Of a DNA stretch of 64,000 nt, positions 24,458 through 34,809 are shown piece by piece. The first letter of the stretch is position 1; every line of letters begins with the position of its first letter. The stretch comes from Glycomyces tenuis DSM 44171 (lineage in GTDB: Bacteria > Actinomycetota > Actinomycetes > Mycobacteriales > Micromonosporaceae): positions 62,193 to 126,192 of the forward strand of contig NZ_ATYW01000004.1 of the NCBI RefSeq assembly GCF_000427885.1, read 5' to 3'. Both the position numbers and the translations under genes were made by a program. A model generated the notes under the pieces. It did not search any database and had not been told where the DNA came from. It saw nothing but the letters and a program-made list of their open reading frames with translations.

Positions 24458-25411
24458 TTACGGGCAGCGGATGACTTGCCCGGCATAGGTGAGCCCGCCG
24501 CCGAACCCGAACAGGAGGATCGGGGCGCCGGAGGCGACCTTGCCACTTTCTACCAACTTCGACAACGCCAGCGGCACCGATGCCGCGGAGGTGTTGCCCG
24601 AATAGACGATGTCCTCGGCGATGACGCAGTCCTCGCTGAAGTCCAGCCGCTTGGCGATGCCCTGGATGATCCGCAGGTTCGCCTGGTGGGGCACGAACGC
24701 CGCCAGCTCGGAGATCTTGACGTCCGCCCGTTCGGCGACCCGCTCGATCAGCGGTGCGAGCTGGGTGGTGGCCCAGCGGAACACGGTCTGGCCGGCCTGC
24801 TTGATGAAGGGGACGTCCTCTTCGATCCGGATGACGTCGCTCATGGAGGGCTCCGAGCCCCACACGACCGGGCTGACGGCCAGCGCCGGGTCGTCGGTGC
24901 CCTCGACGACGATCGCGCCGGCGCCGTCGCCGAAGAGGACGCACGAGGAGCGGTCCTCCCAGTCGGTGACGGCGGTGAGCTTCTCGGCGCCGATGACGAG
25001 GGCGCGGGTGGCGCTGCCGGTCCTGATGGCCATGTCGGCCTGGGCGAGGGCGTACTCGAAGCCCGAGCAGGCGGTGTTGACGTCGATGGCGGCCGGGGTG
25101 GCGATGCCGAGGGCGTCGGCGACCCGGCAGGCGGTGTTGGGGCAGACGTCCTTGGCCGAGACGGTGGCGACGATGACCATGTCGATGTCGGCCGGGCCGT
25201 ATCCGGAGTTCGCGAGCGCCCGTTCGGCGGCCTTGACCGCCATGTCGGCGACCTTCTCGTCCTTGGCCGCGATCCGGCGCTCCTTGATGCCGACCCGGCT
25301 GACGATCCACTCGTCGGTGGTCTCGACGATCTTGGCGAGGTCGTCGTTGGTGAGGACCTTCTCAGGCTGGTAGTGGCCCACGCTGATGACGCGGGATCCG
25401 TTGGCGCTCAC
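24458..25411 (-). CDS. fabH: Beta-ketoacyl-ACP synthase III
   Basis: The 317-residue enzyme starts fatty acid synthesis by condensing an acyl-CoA primer with malonyl-ACP. The triad is Cys in DVNTACSGF, His in FVPHQANLR and Asn in YSGNTSAAS. GTG 25411 overlaps the fabD stop as GTGA and has AAGGAG upstream. In actinomycetes FabH accepts branched primers, giving iso/anteiso acids; this is family knowledge, not read from the sequence. Confidence 0.96.
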   Translation of the reverse strand: MSANGSRVISVGHYQPEKVLTNDDLAKIVETTDEWIVSRVGIKERRIAAKDEKVADMAVKAAERALANSGYGPADIDMVIVATVSAKDVCPNTACRVADALGIATPAAIDVNTACSGFEYALAQADMAIRTGSATRALVIGAEKLTAVTDWEDRSSCVLFGDGAGAIVVEGTDDPALAVSPVVWGSEPSMSDVIRIEEDVPFIKQAGQTVFRWATTQLAPLIERVAERADVKISELAAFVPHQANLRIIQGIAKRLDFSEDCVIAEDIVYSGNTSAASVPLALSKLVESGKVASGAPILLFGFGGGLTYAGQVIRCP

Positions 25412-26325
25412 TGGACTCCTTCACTGGCGGCGAGTTCGGCGGCGGCGGCCAGGTCCTCGGGGGTGTTGATGTTGAGTCGTTCCACGCCCTTGAGGGCCCG
25501 CTTGGCCAGGCCCGTGAGCGTCCCTGCCGGCGGGAGTTCGATGACAGCGGTGACGCCCAGCTCTCCAAGCGTACTCATGCAGGCGTCCCATCGGACCGGA
25601 GAGGTGACCTGGTCCACCAGCTGACGCAGGGCCTGGGCGCCGGTCGGGACGGCCTGGCCGTCGCGGTTCGACAGGAAGGTCCGCTGCGGGTCGGCGGTGG
25701 TGACGCTCCCCGCGAAGGCCTCCAGGGCCGCGTGGGCGGGGGCCATGTGCGGGGTGTGGAAGGCCCCGGCGACCTTGAGCGGGATGACGCGGGTGCGTTC
25801 GGGCGCGTTCTGGGTGAGCTTCTCGACGGCGGCGACGGGCCCGGCGGCGACGATCTGACCGGCGCCGTTGCGGTTGGCCGGCCAGGCGCCGGCGGCCTCG
25901 ATGGCCGCGAGGACGTCGTCTTCGACGCCGCCGAGGACGGCGGCCATGGTGGTGGGCTCGATGTCGCAGGCGGCGGCCATCTCGCGGCCGCGGACGGCGG
26001 CGAGTTCGATCGCGGCCTCGGGGGTGAGGATCCCGGCCAGCGCGGCGGCGGTCAGCTCGCCCACGGAGTGGCCGGCGACGACGCTCGCGCTGCGGAGCGG
26101 GAGGCGCTCGGCCGCGAGGAGCCCGGCGGCGACCAGCAGGGGCTGCGTGTTGGCGGTGTCGGTGATCTCGGCCTGGTCGGCTTCGGTGCCGAGGCGGACG
26201 AGGTCGAGGCCGATCGGCTCCGACCACTCGCGGAGCTTCGCGGCCGCGGCGGGGTCGGCGTCGATCCATGGCGTGAGGAACCCGGGCTTCTGCGAACCCT
26301 GCCCGGGAGCGAGAATGGCAAGCAC
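25408..26325 (-). CDS. fabD: Malonyl-CoA:ACP transacylase
   Basis: The 305-residue protein loads malonyl groups on ACP. It begins LAILAPGQGSQKPGF, has the nucleophile Ser in AGHSVGELTAA and the catalytic His in AGAFHTPHM, plus the substrate Arg in AAVRGREM. The start is GTG 26325, with no good ribosome-binding site. It is first in the operon; the 93-bp gap before it contains two inverted repeats and is the probable FasR-controlled promoter. Confidence 0.95.
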   Translation of the reverse strand: MLAILAPGQGSQKPGFLTPWIDADPAAAAKLREWSEPIGLDLVRLGTEADQAEITDTANTQPLLVAAGLLAAERLPLRSASVVAGHSVGELTAAALAGILTPEAAIELAAVRGREMAAACDIEPTTMAAVLGGVEDDVLAAIEAAGAWPANRNGAGQIVAAGPVAAVEKLTQNAPERTRVIPLKVAGAFHTPHMAPAHAALEAFAGSVTTADPQRTFLSNRDGQAVPTGAQALRQLVDQVTSPVRWDACMSTLGELGVTAVIELPPAGTLTGLAKRALKGVERLNINTPEDLAAAAELAASEGVQ

Positions 26326-26392
26326 ATCTAGACTTTCGCTCAGTGACCACCCGGAACGGGAGCTTCTGGAAGACTGAAAGCCCGTCCGGTTC

Positions 26393-26419
26393 TTGTAGGA
26401 AATCTACAACACTCGTTGT
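26393..26419. promoter_or_regulatory. Two inverted repeats in the fasR-fabD gap, candidate FasR operator
   Basis: TTGTAG-GAAAT-CTACAA (26393-26409) is a perfect 6-bp repeat with a 5-bp spacer, directly followed by the overlapping ACAAC-ACTC-GTTGT (26406-26419). Both are AT-richer than the surroundings and lie about 70-95 bp upstream of the fabD start. FasR is known to bind the fabD promoter in streptomycetes; that these repeats are its site is inferred. Confidence 0.5.
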
Positions 26420-27588
26420 TAACTGCGCGAACGCCTCGTGCTCGGCGAGCTCTCCAGGCGGCCTATGGTCAACCCCACACGCAGCACGAAGGCCTGATGC
26501 GGATCAGTGGGGGAGAAACCGGTCACCTCCTGGATGCGGCGGAGGCGGTACCGCACCGTGTTGGGGTGGACGTACAGCTCGCGGGCCGTGCCCTCCAGGA
26601 CCCCGCCGGAGGCGATGAACGCGTCCATGGTCTCCAGCAGCTCGCCTCCGGCGCGCCGCAGCGTCACATAGACGCCCTCGCGCAGTTGCAGGCGGGCGGC
26701 CTCGTCGCCGGCGATGGCGCGCTCGGGCAGCAGCTGGACGGCCGTCACCGGGCGCGGCGCGTCGGTCCAGGCCGGTGCGGCGCGGTGCCCGGCCACGGCC
26801 GCCAGCGCGGAGTTCGAGGCCTCGGCCAGGCCGGTGACCGTGGGGCCGACCACGATCGGGCCCTCGCCGAACTGGCCGGTGAGCTTCTCGACGATCTCCA
26901 GCGGGTCGGCGACGCCGCCGAGGAGGATGACCAGGCGGGCGCCGTGGACGCCCGCGAGGACGTCGAGGCCGAGGCGGCGGGCGGCCCGCTGGACGCTGTG
27001 GAGGACCAGGGTGGCCTCGCCGCCGGGCGTGTTGCCGCAGACGACGGTGATGGACTGGGTCTCGGACCAGCCGAGGGCGGCGGCGCGGCCGATGAGCTCG
27101 TCGGAGGAGTCGCCGCGCAGCAGCGAGTCGACGAGCATGGCCTGGAGGCGGGCGTCCCAGGCGCCGCGGGTCTCGGCGGCGCGGGCGTAGACGCGGGCCG
27201 CGGCGAAGGCGATCTCGCGGGAGAACCGCAGGACCGATTCGCGCAGCTGCTCCTCGTCGTCTTCGGCGGCGAGCGCCGGCACCTGCTCCTCGACGACGTC
27301 GATGACGACCTGGATGAGGGCGACGGTGTGCTGGAGGCTGATCGCGCGGGCCAGCTCGACGGGGGCGGTCTCGAAGACCATGTCGGAGCTGCCGAGGTCC
27401 TCGCCGCCGGAGCGCAGCCACTCGAGGAACTGGCGCACGCCCGCCTGGGCCACCAGGGTCACCATCGAGCGCTGCTCGGCCGGTAGTTCGCGGAACCAGG
27501 GGAGCCGTTCATCCATTCGGGTGAGCGACTGGGTCGTCAGCGCCGATGAGGAGCGTTCGATGTTCTGAATGGTGGTGGCCAGATCCAT
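26419..27588 (-). CDS. fasR: PucR-family transcription regulator, FasR-like
   Basis: The 389-residue protein has a helical N-terminal part, a central GGDEF-like PucR region and a C-terminal helix-turn-helix (YVHPNTVRYRLRRIQEVTG), the hallmark of this family. It stands immediately upstream of fabD on the same strand, as FasR does in streptomycetes, where it activates the fabD-fabH-acpP-fabF operon. The N-terminus (SSSALTTQSLTRMDERLPWF) and overall length fit that orthologue. Divergent from trxA; the 123-bp gap holds both promoters. Confidence 0.85.
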   Translation of the reverse strand: MDLATTIQNIERSSSALTTQSLTRMDERLPWFRELPAEQRSMVTLVAQAGVRQFLEWLRSGGEDLGSSDMVFETAPVELARAISLQHTVALIQVVIDVVEEQVPALAAEDDEEQLRESVLRFSREIAFAAARVYARAAETRGAWDARLQAMLVDSLLRGDSSDELIGRAAALGWSETQSITVVCGNTPGGEATLVLHSVQRAARRLGLDVLAGVHGARLVILLGGVADPLEIVEKLTGQFGEGPIVVGPTVTGLAEASNSALAAVAGHRAAPAWTDAPRPVTAVQLLPERAIAGDEAARLQLREGVYVTLRRAGGELLETMDAFIASGGVLEGTARELYVHPNTVRYRLRRIQEVTGFSPTDPHQAFVLRVGLTIGRLESSPSTRRSRS

Positions 27589-27711
27589 GCCCTATAGCCT
27601 GCCAGACGTGGTGCGCGCCTCGCGCCGACGTCGGGCGGAATACGGGACTTGCCACTATCGTTGCCCGAATAGCACCGAAATCGAGCCACGATAGAGAGGC
27701 GGCCTGATTTT

Positions 27712-28092
27712 ATGGCCACGGTTGCACTGACCAAGGACACCTTCGAAGACACCGTCACCGACAACGGCATCGTGCTGGTGGACTGGTGGGCGGATTGGTG
27801 CGGTCCCTGCAAGCAGTTCGCGCCGACGTACGACGCCTCGAGCGAGAAGCACGACGACATCGTGTTCGGCAAGATCGACACCGAGGATCAGCAGGAGCTG
27901 GCGTCGGCGGCCGGCATCCAGTCGATCCCGACGCTGATGGCCTTCCGCGACGGCATCCTCCTGTTCAACCAGCCGGGCGCGCTGCCCGGTGAGGCGCTGG
28001 AAGAGGTCATCCGGCAGGTGCGGGCGCTCGACATGGACGAGGTCCGCGAGCAGATCGCCAAGGAAGAGGGCGCCGAGGACGCTCAGGCGTAG
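27712..28092 (+). CDS. trxA: Thioredoxin
   Basis: The 126-residue protein has the redox site WCGPCK near residue 29 and the cis-Pro turn SIPTLMAF, with a 20-residue charged C-terminal extension (MDEVREQIAKEEGAEDAQA) beyond the usual fold. It is a cytoplasmic protein-disulfide reductase. It stands alone, divergent from fasR, and ends before a hairpin shared with the opposing eccA-like gene. Confidence 0.93.
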   Translation: MATVALTKDTFEDTVTDNGIVLVDWWADWCGPCKQFAPTYDASSEKHDDIVFGKIDTEDQQELASAAGIQSIPTLMAFRDGILLFNQPGALPGEALEEVIRQVRALDMDEVREQIAKEEGAEDAQA

Positions 28093-28128
28093 CACCCGGC
28101 GATCCCGGGGGCAACCGCATACGACATC

Positions 28129-28166
28129 GGCGGGGGCGGGCGTGCCACGGCACGCCCGCCCCCGCC
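28129..28166. terminator. Bidirectional hairpin between trxA and the EccA-like gene
   Basis: A perfect 17-bp stem (28129-28145 with 28150-28166) with loop CACG lies between the two convergent stop codons. No T-tract follows. Confidence 0.8.
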
Positions 28167-28179
28167 GTGCGCCCGGCCG

Positions 28180-29883
28180 TCAGCCGAAGGGCGATTCGGG
28201 TACGAGCTCCCTGTAGGCGCTCAGCACGTCGGCGGCTTCGATCGTCACCATCTGTTCGGCGGTCGGCTCGGCGTCGCCGAGTGTCTCGAGAAGCCGCAGG
28301 TCGCGCTGTGCGGCCGCCTTGCGGCACAGTTCGCGCGCGAAGCGGCCGTTGCCGAGGTCGTCGACCATGCCCTGGTCGGCGGCGAATCGGAAGCAGGTGG
28401 CGAGCGCCTCTTCGGCAGCGGCGGACGGTTCGTCGCCGGCCGCGGCGCAGACGGAGGCCGCGATGTCGGTCAGTTCCGCGGCCGAATAGGACGGGAAGTC
28501 GACTACGGTGGAGAACCTGGACTTCAGGCCCGGGTTGGTGGCGATCAGCTCGTTGATCTCCTGGCGGTAGCCGGCGAGGATGATGACCAGCCGGTCCCGC
28601 TGGTTCTCGGCGGCGGTCAGGATCTCCTGGAGGGCCTCGTCGCCGAACGCGTCCTTGCCTCCCGCGTAGCCCGCCGCGTTGGACAGGGCGTACGCCTCGT
28701 CGATGAACAGGATGCCGCCGAGCGCCGCTTCGATCTTCTCCCTGGTCTGTTTCGCGGTCTGGCCGAGGTACTGGCCGACCAGGTCCCCGCGCTGAGTCTC
28801 GACGACCTCGCCGTGTTCGAGCAGCCCGAGCCCGGCGAGGATCTCTCCCATGATGCGGGCGACGGTGGTCTTGCCGGTGCCGGGCGGCCCCGCGAACACG
28901 AAGTGGTGCGGCCGCGCGGCGGCCTTCAAGCCCTTGTCCTGACGCAGCGCCGCCATCTTGAACTGGGCGGTCAAGGTCTTGACCTGTTGTTTGACCGGCT
29001 CAAGGCCGATCATCCCGTCGAGCTGCCGCTTGGCCTCGGCCAGCATCTCGGATCGTTGTTCGGCGGTGAGATCGCCTTGCTCGCCGGTGGCGGCCTCAGG
29101 CCCGTCCGTCCGCTCCACCCGGCGCCGCGACGTGGTCTCCGCCGGGGCGGGAGCCTTGGCCCGCTCGGCGAAGAGCTCGGTCTCGGGGGAGCACCGGTAG
29201 GCGTGCTGGAACGCGCGAGACGCCTTCTCGTTCTCTCCCAGGCCTTCCCACGCGAGGCCGCGCGCGAAGGCGACCTCGCCTTCGAAGGCGCCTCCGGGAT
29301 CGAGTGTGGCGGGGAGCGGCTCCAAGGCGTCGAGGGCCGCGTAGTGCATGCCCAGGAGAGCCAAGGCGAGGCCGTTGTACAGCTGCGTCTCGTCCTTGAG
29401 GAAGCCGTCCTCGATGCCGCGGGCGAACTTGACCACGTCCTGCCACTCCTGCCTGCAGAAGGCGTGCCGCGCGCGGAGGAACCGGATCTGGTCGTCCTCG
29501 GTGGCGACCGACTCCAACCAGGCCCGCGCCTGGTCGTGCTCGTCCTCGTCGATCGCTTTCGCGACCTTGGCGAGCCAGACGTCGCCGACGTTGCTGAGCC
29601 GGTAGGTCACGTACAGCCCGATGTCGAACCGCGACTGGAGTTCCACCCCGAACCTGGAGCGCAGGCCGCCGAGGAGGCTCCGGTGCTCGTACATGGCGTC
29701 GACCGCCTCGGGGCGGCGCCGCCCGGCCGCGTGCAGTCCCAGCCACACGTCGGCGGCCCTCGGGTCGTGTCCGACGGCCGCTTCGAAGCTGTCCGCGGCT
29801 CGCTCGGCCTCTCCGCTGTTGAGCAGCGCGACACCGTGCTGCCAGAGGTGGGCACAGGTTTCGGCGGGGGTCTGATGCTGCAT
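28180..29883 (-). CDS. eccA: EccA-type AAA+ ATPase (CbbX/T7SS family)
   Basis: The 567-residue protein has a TPR-like helical N-terminal half (about residues 1-245) and a CbbX/CfxQ-type AAA+ domain: Walker A GPPGTGKTTVA, Walker B ILFIDEAYAL and arginine finger region GLKSRFSTVV. This two-part layout is that of EccA, the cytoplasmic ATPase that handles WXG100 substrates in type VII secretion. No other ecc genes are next to it; the nearest candidate partners are the WXG-like genes at 20.4-22.8 kb. A role outside secretion cannot be excluded. ATG 29883 is the only start near the family's usual N-terminus. Confidence 0.85.
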   Translation of the reverse strand: MQHQTPAETCAHLWQHGVALLNSGEAERAADSFEAAVGHDPRAADVWLGLHAAGRRRPEAVDAMYEHRSLLGGLRSRFGVELQSRFDIGLYVTYRLSNVGDVWLAKVAKAIDEDEHDQARAWLESVATEDDQIRFLRARHAFCRQEWQDVVKFARGIEDGFLKDETQLYNGLALALLGMHYAALDALEPLPATLDPGGAFEGEVAFARGLAWEGLGENEKASRAFQHAYRCSPETELFAERAKAPAPAETTSRRRVERTDGPEAATGEQGDLTAEQRSEMLAEAKRQLDGMIGLEPVKQQVKTLTAQFKMAALRQDKGLKAAARPHHFVFAGPPGTGKTTVARIMGEILAGLGLLEHGEVVETQRGDLVGQYLGQTAKQTREKIEAALGGILFIDEAYALSNAAGYAGGKDAFGDEALQEILTAAENQRDRLVIILAGYRQEINELIATNPGLKSRFSTVVDFPSYSAAELTDIAASVCAAAGDEPSAAAEEALATCFRFAADQGMVDDLGNGRFARELCRKAAAQRDLRLLETLGDAEPTAEQMVTIEAADVLSAYRELVPESPFG

Positions 29884-29977
29884 TCGATCTCCGGGGCGTT
29901 CTCGGGGAGGCGCGGGAGCGGCGCGTTTCGGGCACCGAGTCTATAAGGGCGCTGCGAGCGCGGCCGCGACGGAAAGA

Positions 29978-30003
29978 GGGCCGGGAGGATCACCTCCCGG
30001 CCC
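29978..30003 (-). terminator. Terminator downstream of aceE
   Basis: An 11-bp perfect GC-rich stem (29978-29988 with 29993-30003) with loop ATCA lies 20 bp after the aceE stop on the minus strand. Confidence 0.75.
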
Positions 30004-30022
30004 CGCTCTGTTCGGTGTGCGA

Positions 30023-32755
<2,733 letters not shown>

Positions 32756-33129
32756 GGGCGATCCCTCGTTCTTAGACTGCACTGTCGATAGGGCAGAGTG
32801 TCATCGATTTCTACCATCCTCCCCCGAATCTACCGCGACCGTCGCCCGCCCACCCGGGTTGATGCGACCGCGCCCACACTCTCGGCGACCTCGACCGTCG
32901 CCCACCTGCGTGATCGCCCGACGGCGACGGCATCGAAGATCACAACTCCGTGAACGTGTGCTCACCTCCGCTTCAAGCGGTGTTGCATTCGCATTCGCCT
33001 CGGAGCGGCATGCTTCCGGACCGCGTGGGCGGGCGGCAAGCCGCGCAAGCGACCCATATGCTGCACCTCATATGCTCTACTTCATATGCTGTGCACAAGC
33101 TCAGATGGAACACGGATGGAGGCGACGAC
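32756..33129. promoter_or_regulatory. Divergent promoter region of aceE and the DUF3052 gene
   Basis: This 374-bp gap has no gene I can support. It contains the palindrome CCGCTT-C-AAGCGG (32968-32980) and, nearer the DUF3052 gene, three 14-bp-spaced CATATGCT repeats. Promoters for both genes must lie here; no confident -35/-10 pair was assigned. Confidence 0.5.
33055..33090 (+). repeat. Three CATATGCT direct repeats with an exact 14-bp period
   Basis: Identical octamers start at 33055, 33069 and 33083, about 40-75 bp upstream of the DUF3052 start. Each contains TATGCT, which fits a TANNNT -10 pattern. The regular period of about 1.3 helical turns suggests a cooperative protein-binding site or a small tandem expansion. 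Confidence 0.8.
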
Positions 33130-33546
33130 GTGAACGCTCCGGGCAGCCCGGTGGACGGAAGCAGCGTGGCGCAGAGACTCGGACTCGACGGCGTCGAGGC
33201 CGTCATGGAGATCGGCTTCGACACCGATGTCGACGCGACCTTGCGCGCCGCGGTGGTCGAGGCGGTCGGCGAACTGCTCGGGGAGGACTCCGACGAGATC
33301 GTCGACGCCGTCCTGCTGTGGTGTCGTGAGGACGACGGCGACCTGGTCGACCTCCTGCTGGACGCGCGCGACCCGCTCGCCGACGGGGGCACGGTGTGGC
33401 TGCTGACCCCCAAGGCCGGCCGGGAAGGGCACATCGACCCGGTCACGATCGAGGAGTCGGCGGCCCTGGCGGGCCTCCAGTCCACCAAGACGCTCAACGC
33501 CTCCCCGGACTGGGTGGCCTCGAGAATGGTCGTGGCCCGGCGCTGA
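33130..33546 (+). CDS. DUF3052 protein
   Basis: The 138-residue actinobacterial protein has the DUF3052 pattern: VAQRLGLDGVEAVMEIGFDTDVD, an acidic middle (LGEDSDEIVDAVLLWCREDDGDL) and the end STKTLNASPDWVASRMV. GTG 33130 follows GGAGG at 7 nt. Members sit beside aceE in many actinomycetes, as here. Function is unknown; single conserved-looking Cys in LLWCRED is noted. Confidence 0.9.
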   Translation: MNAPGSPVDGSSVAQRLGLDGVEAVMEIGFDTDVDATLRAAVVEAVGELLGEDSDEIVDAVLLWCREDDGDLVDLLLDARDPLADGGTVWLLTPKAGREGHIDPVTIEESAALAGLQSTKTLNASPDWVASRMVVARR

Positions 33547-33637
33547 GGCGCCACCGAGGCGGGCGCCCCCAGCGCCGCGCCTCGGAACGGACGGCCGCAC
33601 CCAGCGCCATGGCACGCCTCGCGGCGAGCCTGTATCG

Positions 33638-33858
33638 GGCCACGCCGGTTTCGGAGCCGGGGAGGCGGCCCGAGCGGGAGGCGCGGCAGCGCGGGTCGTG
33701 GTGGGGCCGCCGCTTGCGGCCCGGCCCGAGACGTTGGACTCCCCAGGCCCCCGCGGGCGGTCGCACCCCCGAACGCGCCTCGGCCACGCCGGTTTCGGAG
33801 CCGAGAACGGCGCTCGGCTGCGAGGCGGCACCGGCCGGTGCAGGACCTCCGCTTGCGG
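33638..33858 (+). repeat. Degenerate ~140-bp intergenic duplication
   Basis: In the 455-bp gene-free gap before ahpE, a 22-bp exact repeat (33638-33659 and 33782-33803) and a 10-bp exact repeat CCGCTTGCGG (33710-33719 and 33849-33858) recur in the same order, 144 and 139 bp apart. The material between them is diverged. No tRNA or protein gene could be recognised in the gap. Confidence 0.75.
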
Positions 33859-34001
33859 TCCGATGCTTTTGAGCCTCATCCGCACTGGTTCTCATTCGCA
33901 CCGGGCCGCTCGGCGTGCGGCCGCGGCCCGGCGCTACCGTCGAGCCCGTCAGACCACCGACGGCCCTCCGCCCGGAGGCCGGTATTGCGCAAGGAGCACC
34001 C

Positions 34002-34466
34002 ATGCCGATCGAACCCGGAACCACCGCCCCGGACTTCACGCTCAAGGACCAGAACAACCAGGACGTCACGCTCTCGGGCTTCCGCGGCGACAAGCACGTC
34101 CTGCTGGTGTTCTACCCGTTCGCGTTCACCGGCGTCTGCGAAGGCGAGCTGTGCGGCATCAGGGACAACCTGGACGCCTTCCAGTCCGACGACGTCCAGG
34201 TGCTCAGCGTCTCGATCGACTCCCCGTTCGCCCACAAGGTGTGGGCGCAGCGCGAGGGCTTCGAGTTCCCGCTCTTGAGCGACTTCTGGCCTCACGGCGC
34301 GGTGGCCCAGTCCTATGAAGTCTTCAACGAGGACAAGGGCATGGCCAACCGCGGCACCTTCGTCATCGACAAGGCGGGCGTCGTCCGCTTCAGCGAGATG
34401 AACATGCCCGGTGAGCCCCGCGACCAAGGCGCTTGGCAGAAGGCCCTGGCAGAACTCCAGAGCTGA
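34002..34466 (+). CDS. ahpE: Peroxiredoxin of the AhpE type
   Basis: The 154-residue thiol peroxidase has the peroxidatic Cys in FAFTGVCEGELC and the conserved FPLLSDFWPHGAVAQ and NRGTFVIDKAGV segments characteristic of AhpE. A second Cys lies five residues after the first (CX4C), as in PrxQ/BCP enzymes, whereas the best-known AhpE has another residue there; an intramolecular disulfide is therefore possible. ATG 34002 has AAGGAG at 5-6 nt. The protein would reduce peroxides or peroxynitrite in the cytoplasm, probably recycled by thioredoxin or mycothiol systems. Confidence 0.9.
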   Translation: MPIEPGTTAPDFTLKDQNNQDVTLSGFRGDKHVLLVFYPFAFTGVCEGELCGIRDNLDAFQSDDVQVLSVSIDSPFAHKVWAQREGFEFPLLSDFWPHGAVAQSYEVFNEDKGMANRGTFVIDKAGVVRFSEMNMPGEPRDQGAWQKALAELQS

Positions 34467-34481
34467 CAGCGGGACCGCCGA

Positions 34482-34505
34482 GCCGCCGGGGTTCCCCCCG
34501 GCGGC
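34482..34505 (+). terminator. Terminator downstream of ahpE
   Basis: A perfect 10-bp stem (34482-34491 with 34496-34505) with loop TTCC, starting 15 bp after the ahpE stop. Confidence 0.75.
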
Positions 34506-34539
34506 TTCGCCGTGCCGCGCCTCGGCGCAGTTCGGCATC

Positions 34540-34720
34540 GCCGCTCTTCGCTCGTTCACGCCATCGACCACCCCCTGAGCGGACATGTGTCGGTTCCAGC
34601 TGTCGGCTGCCGCTCCGAGCCGTGTCCCGGGGAGGCTTCGGTGTCGCCTCTCCGCTTCTTCACGCCATCGACCTCCTCCTTACTAACGCTCGTGCCCTCT
34701 AGCGCTCGTGTGGCGGTTCC
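34540..34720. repeat. Degenerate ~104-bp tandem intergenic repeat
   Basis: The 343-bp gap between ahpE and the convergent kinase gene contains TTCACGCCATCGACC twice (34555-34569 and 34659-34673) inside longer similar stretches, and a related GTG-rich segment ending CGGTTCC at about 34597 and 34720. The gap has no gene I can support. Confidence 0.65.
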
Positions 34721-34809
34721 GGTCGACCGCCCGCCGAATTCGTCGTGTTCTCGGGCTTCCGACACGGCAGGGCCTCAGTGAGCCCCGCCGAAGACGCCGC
34801 ACCTCCTTT

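Noticed and set aside
33547-34001. A tRNA or small protein gene in the gap before ahpE
   Set aside because: No T-loop-like GTTCGA pattern or cloverleaf arms could be found, and frames there lack start signals and domain-like composition.
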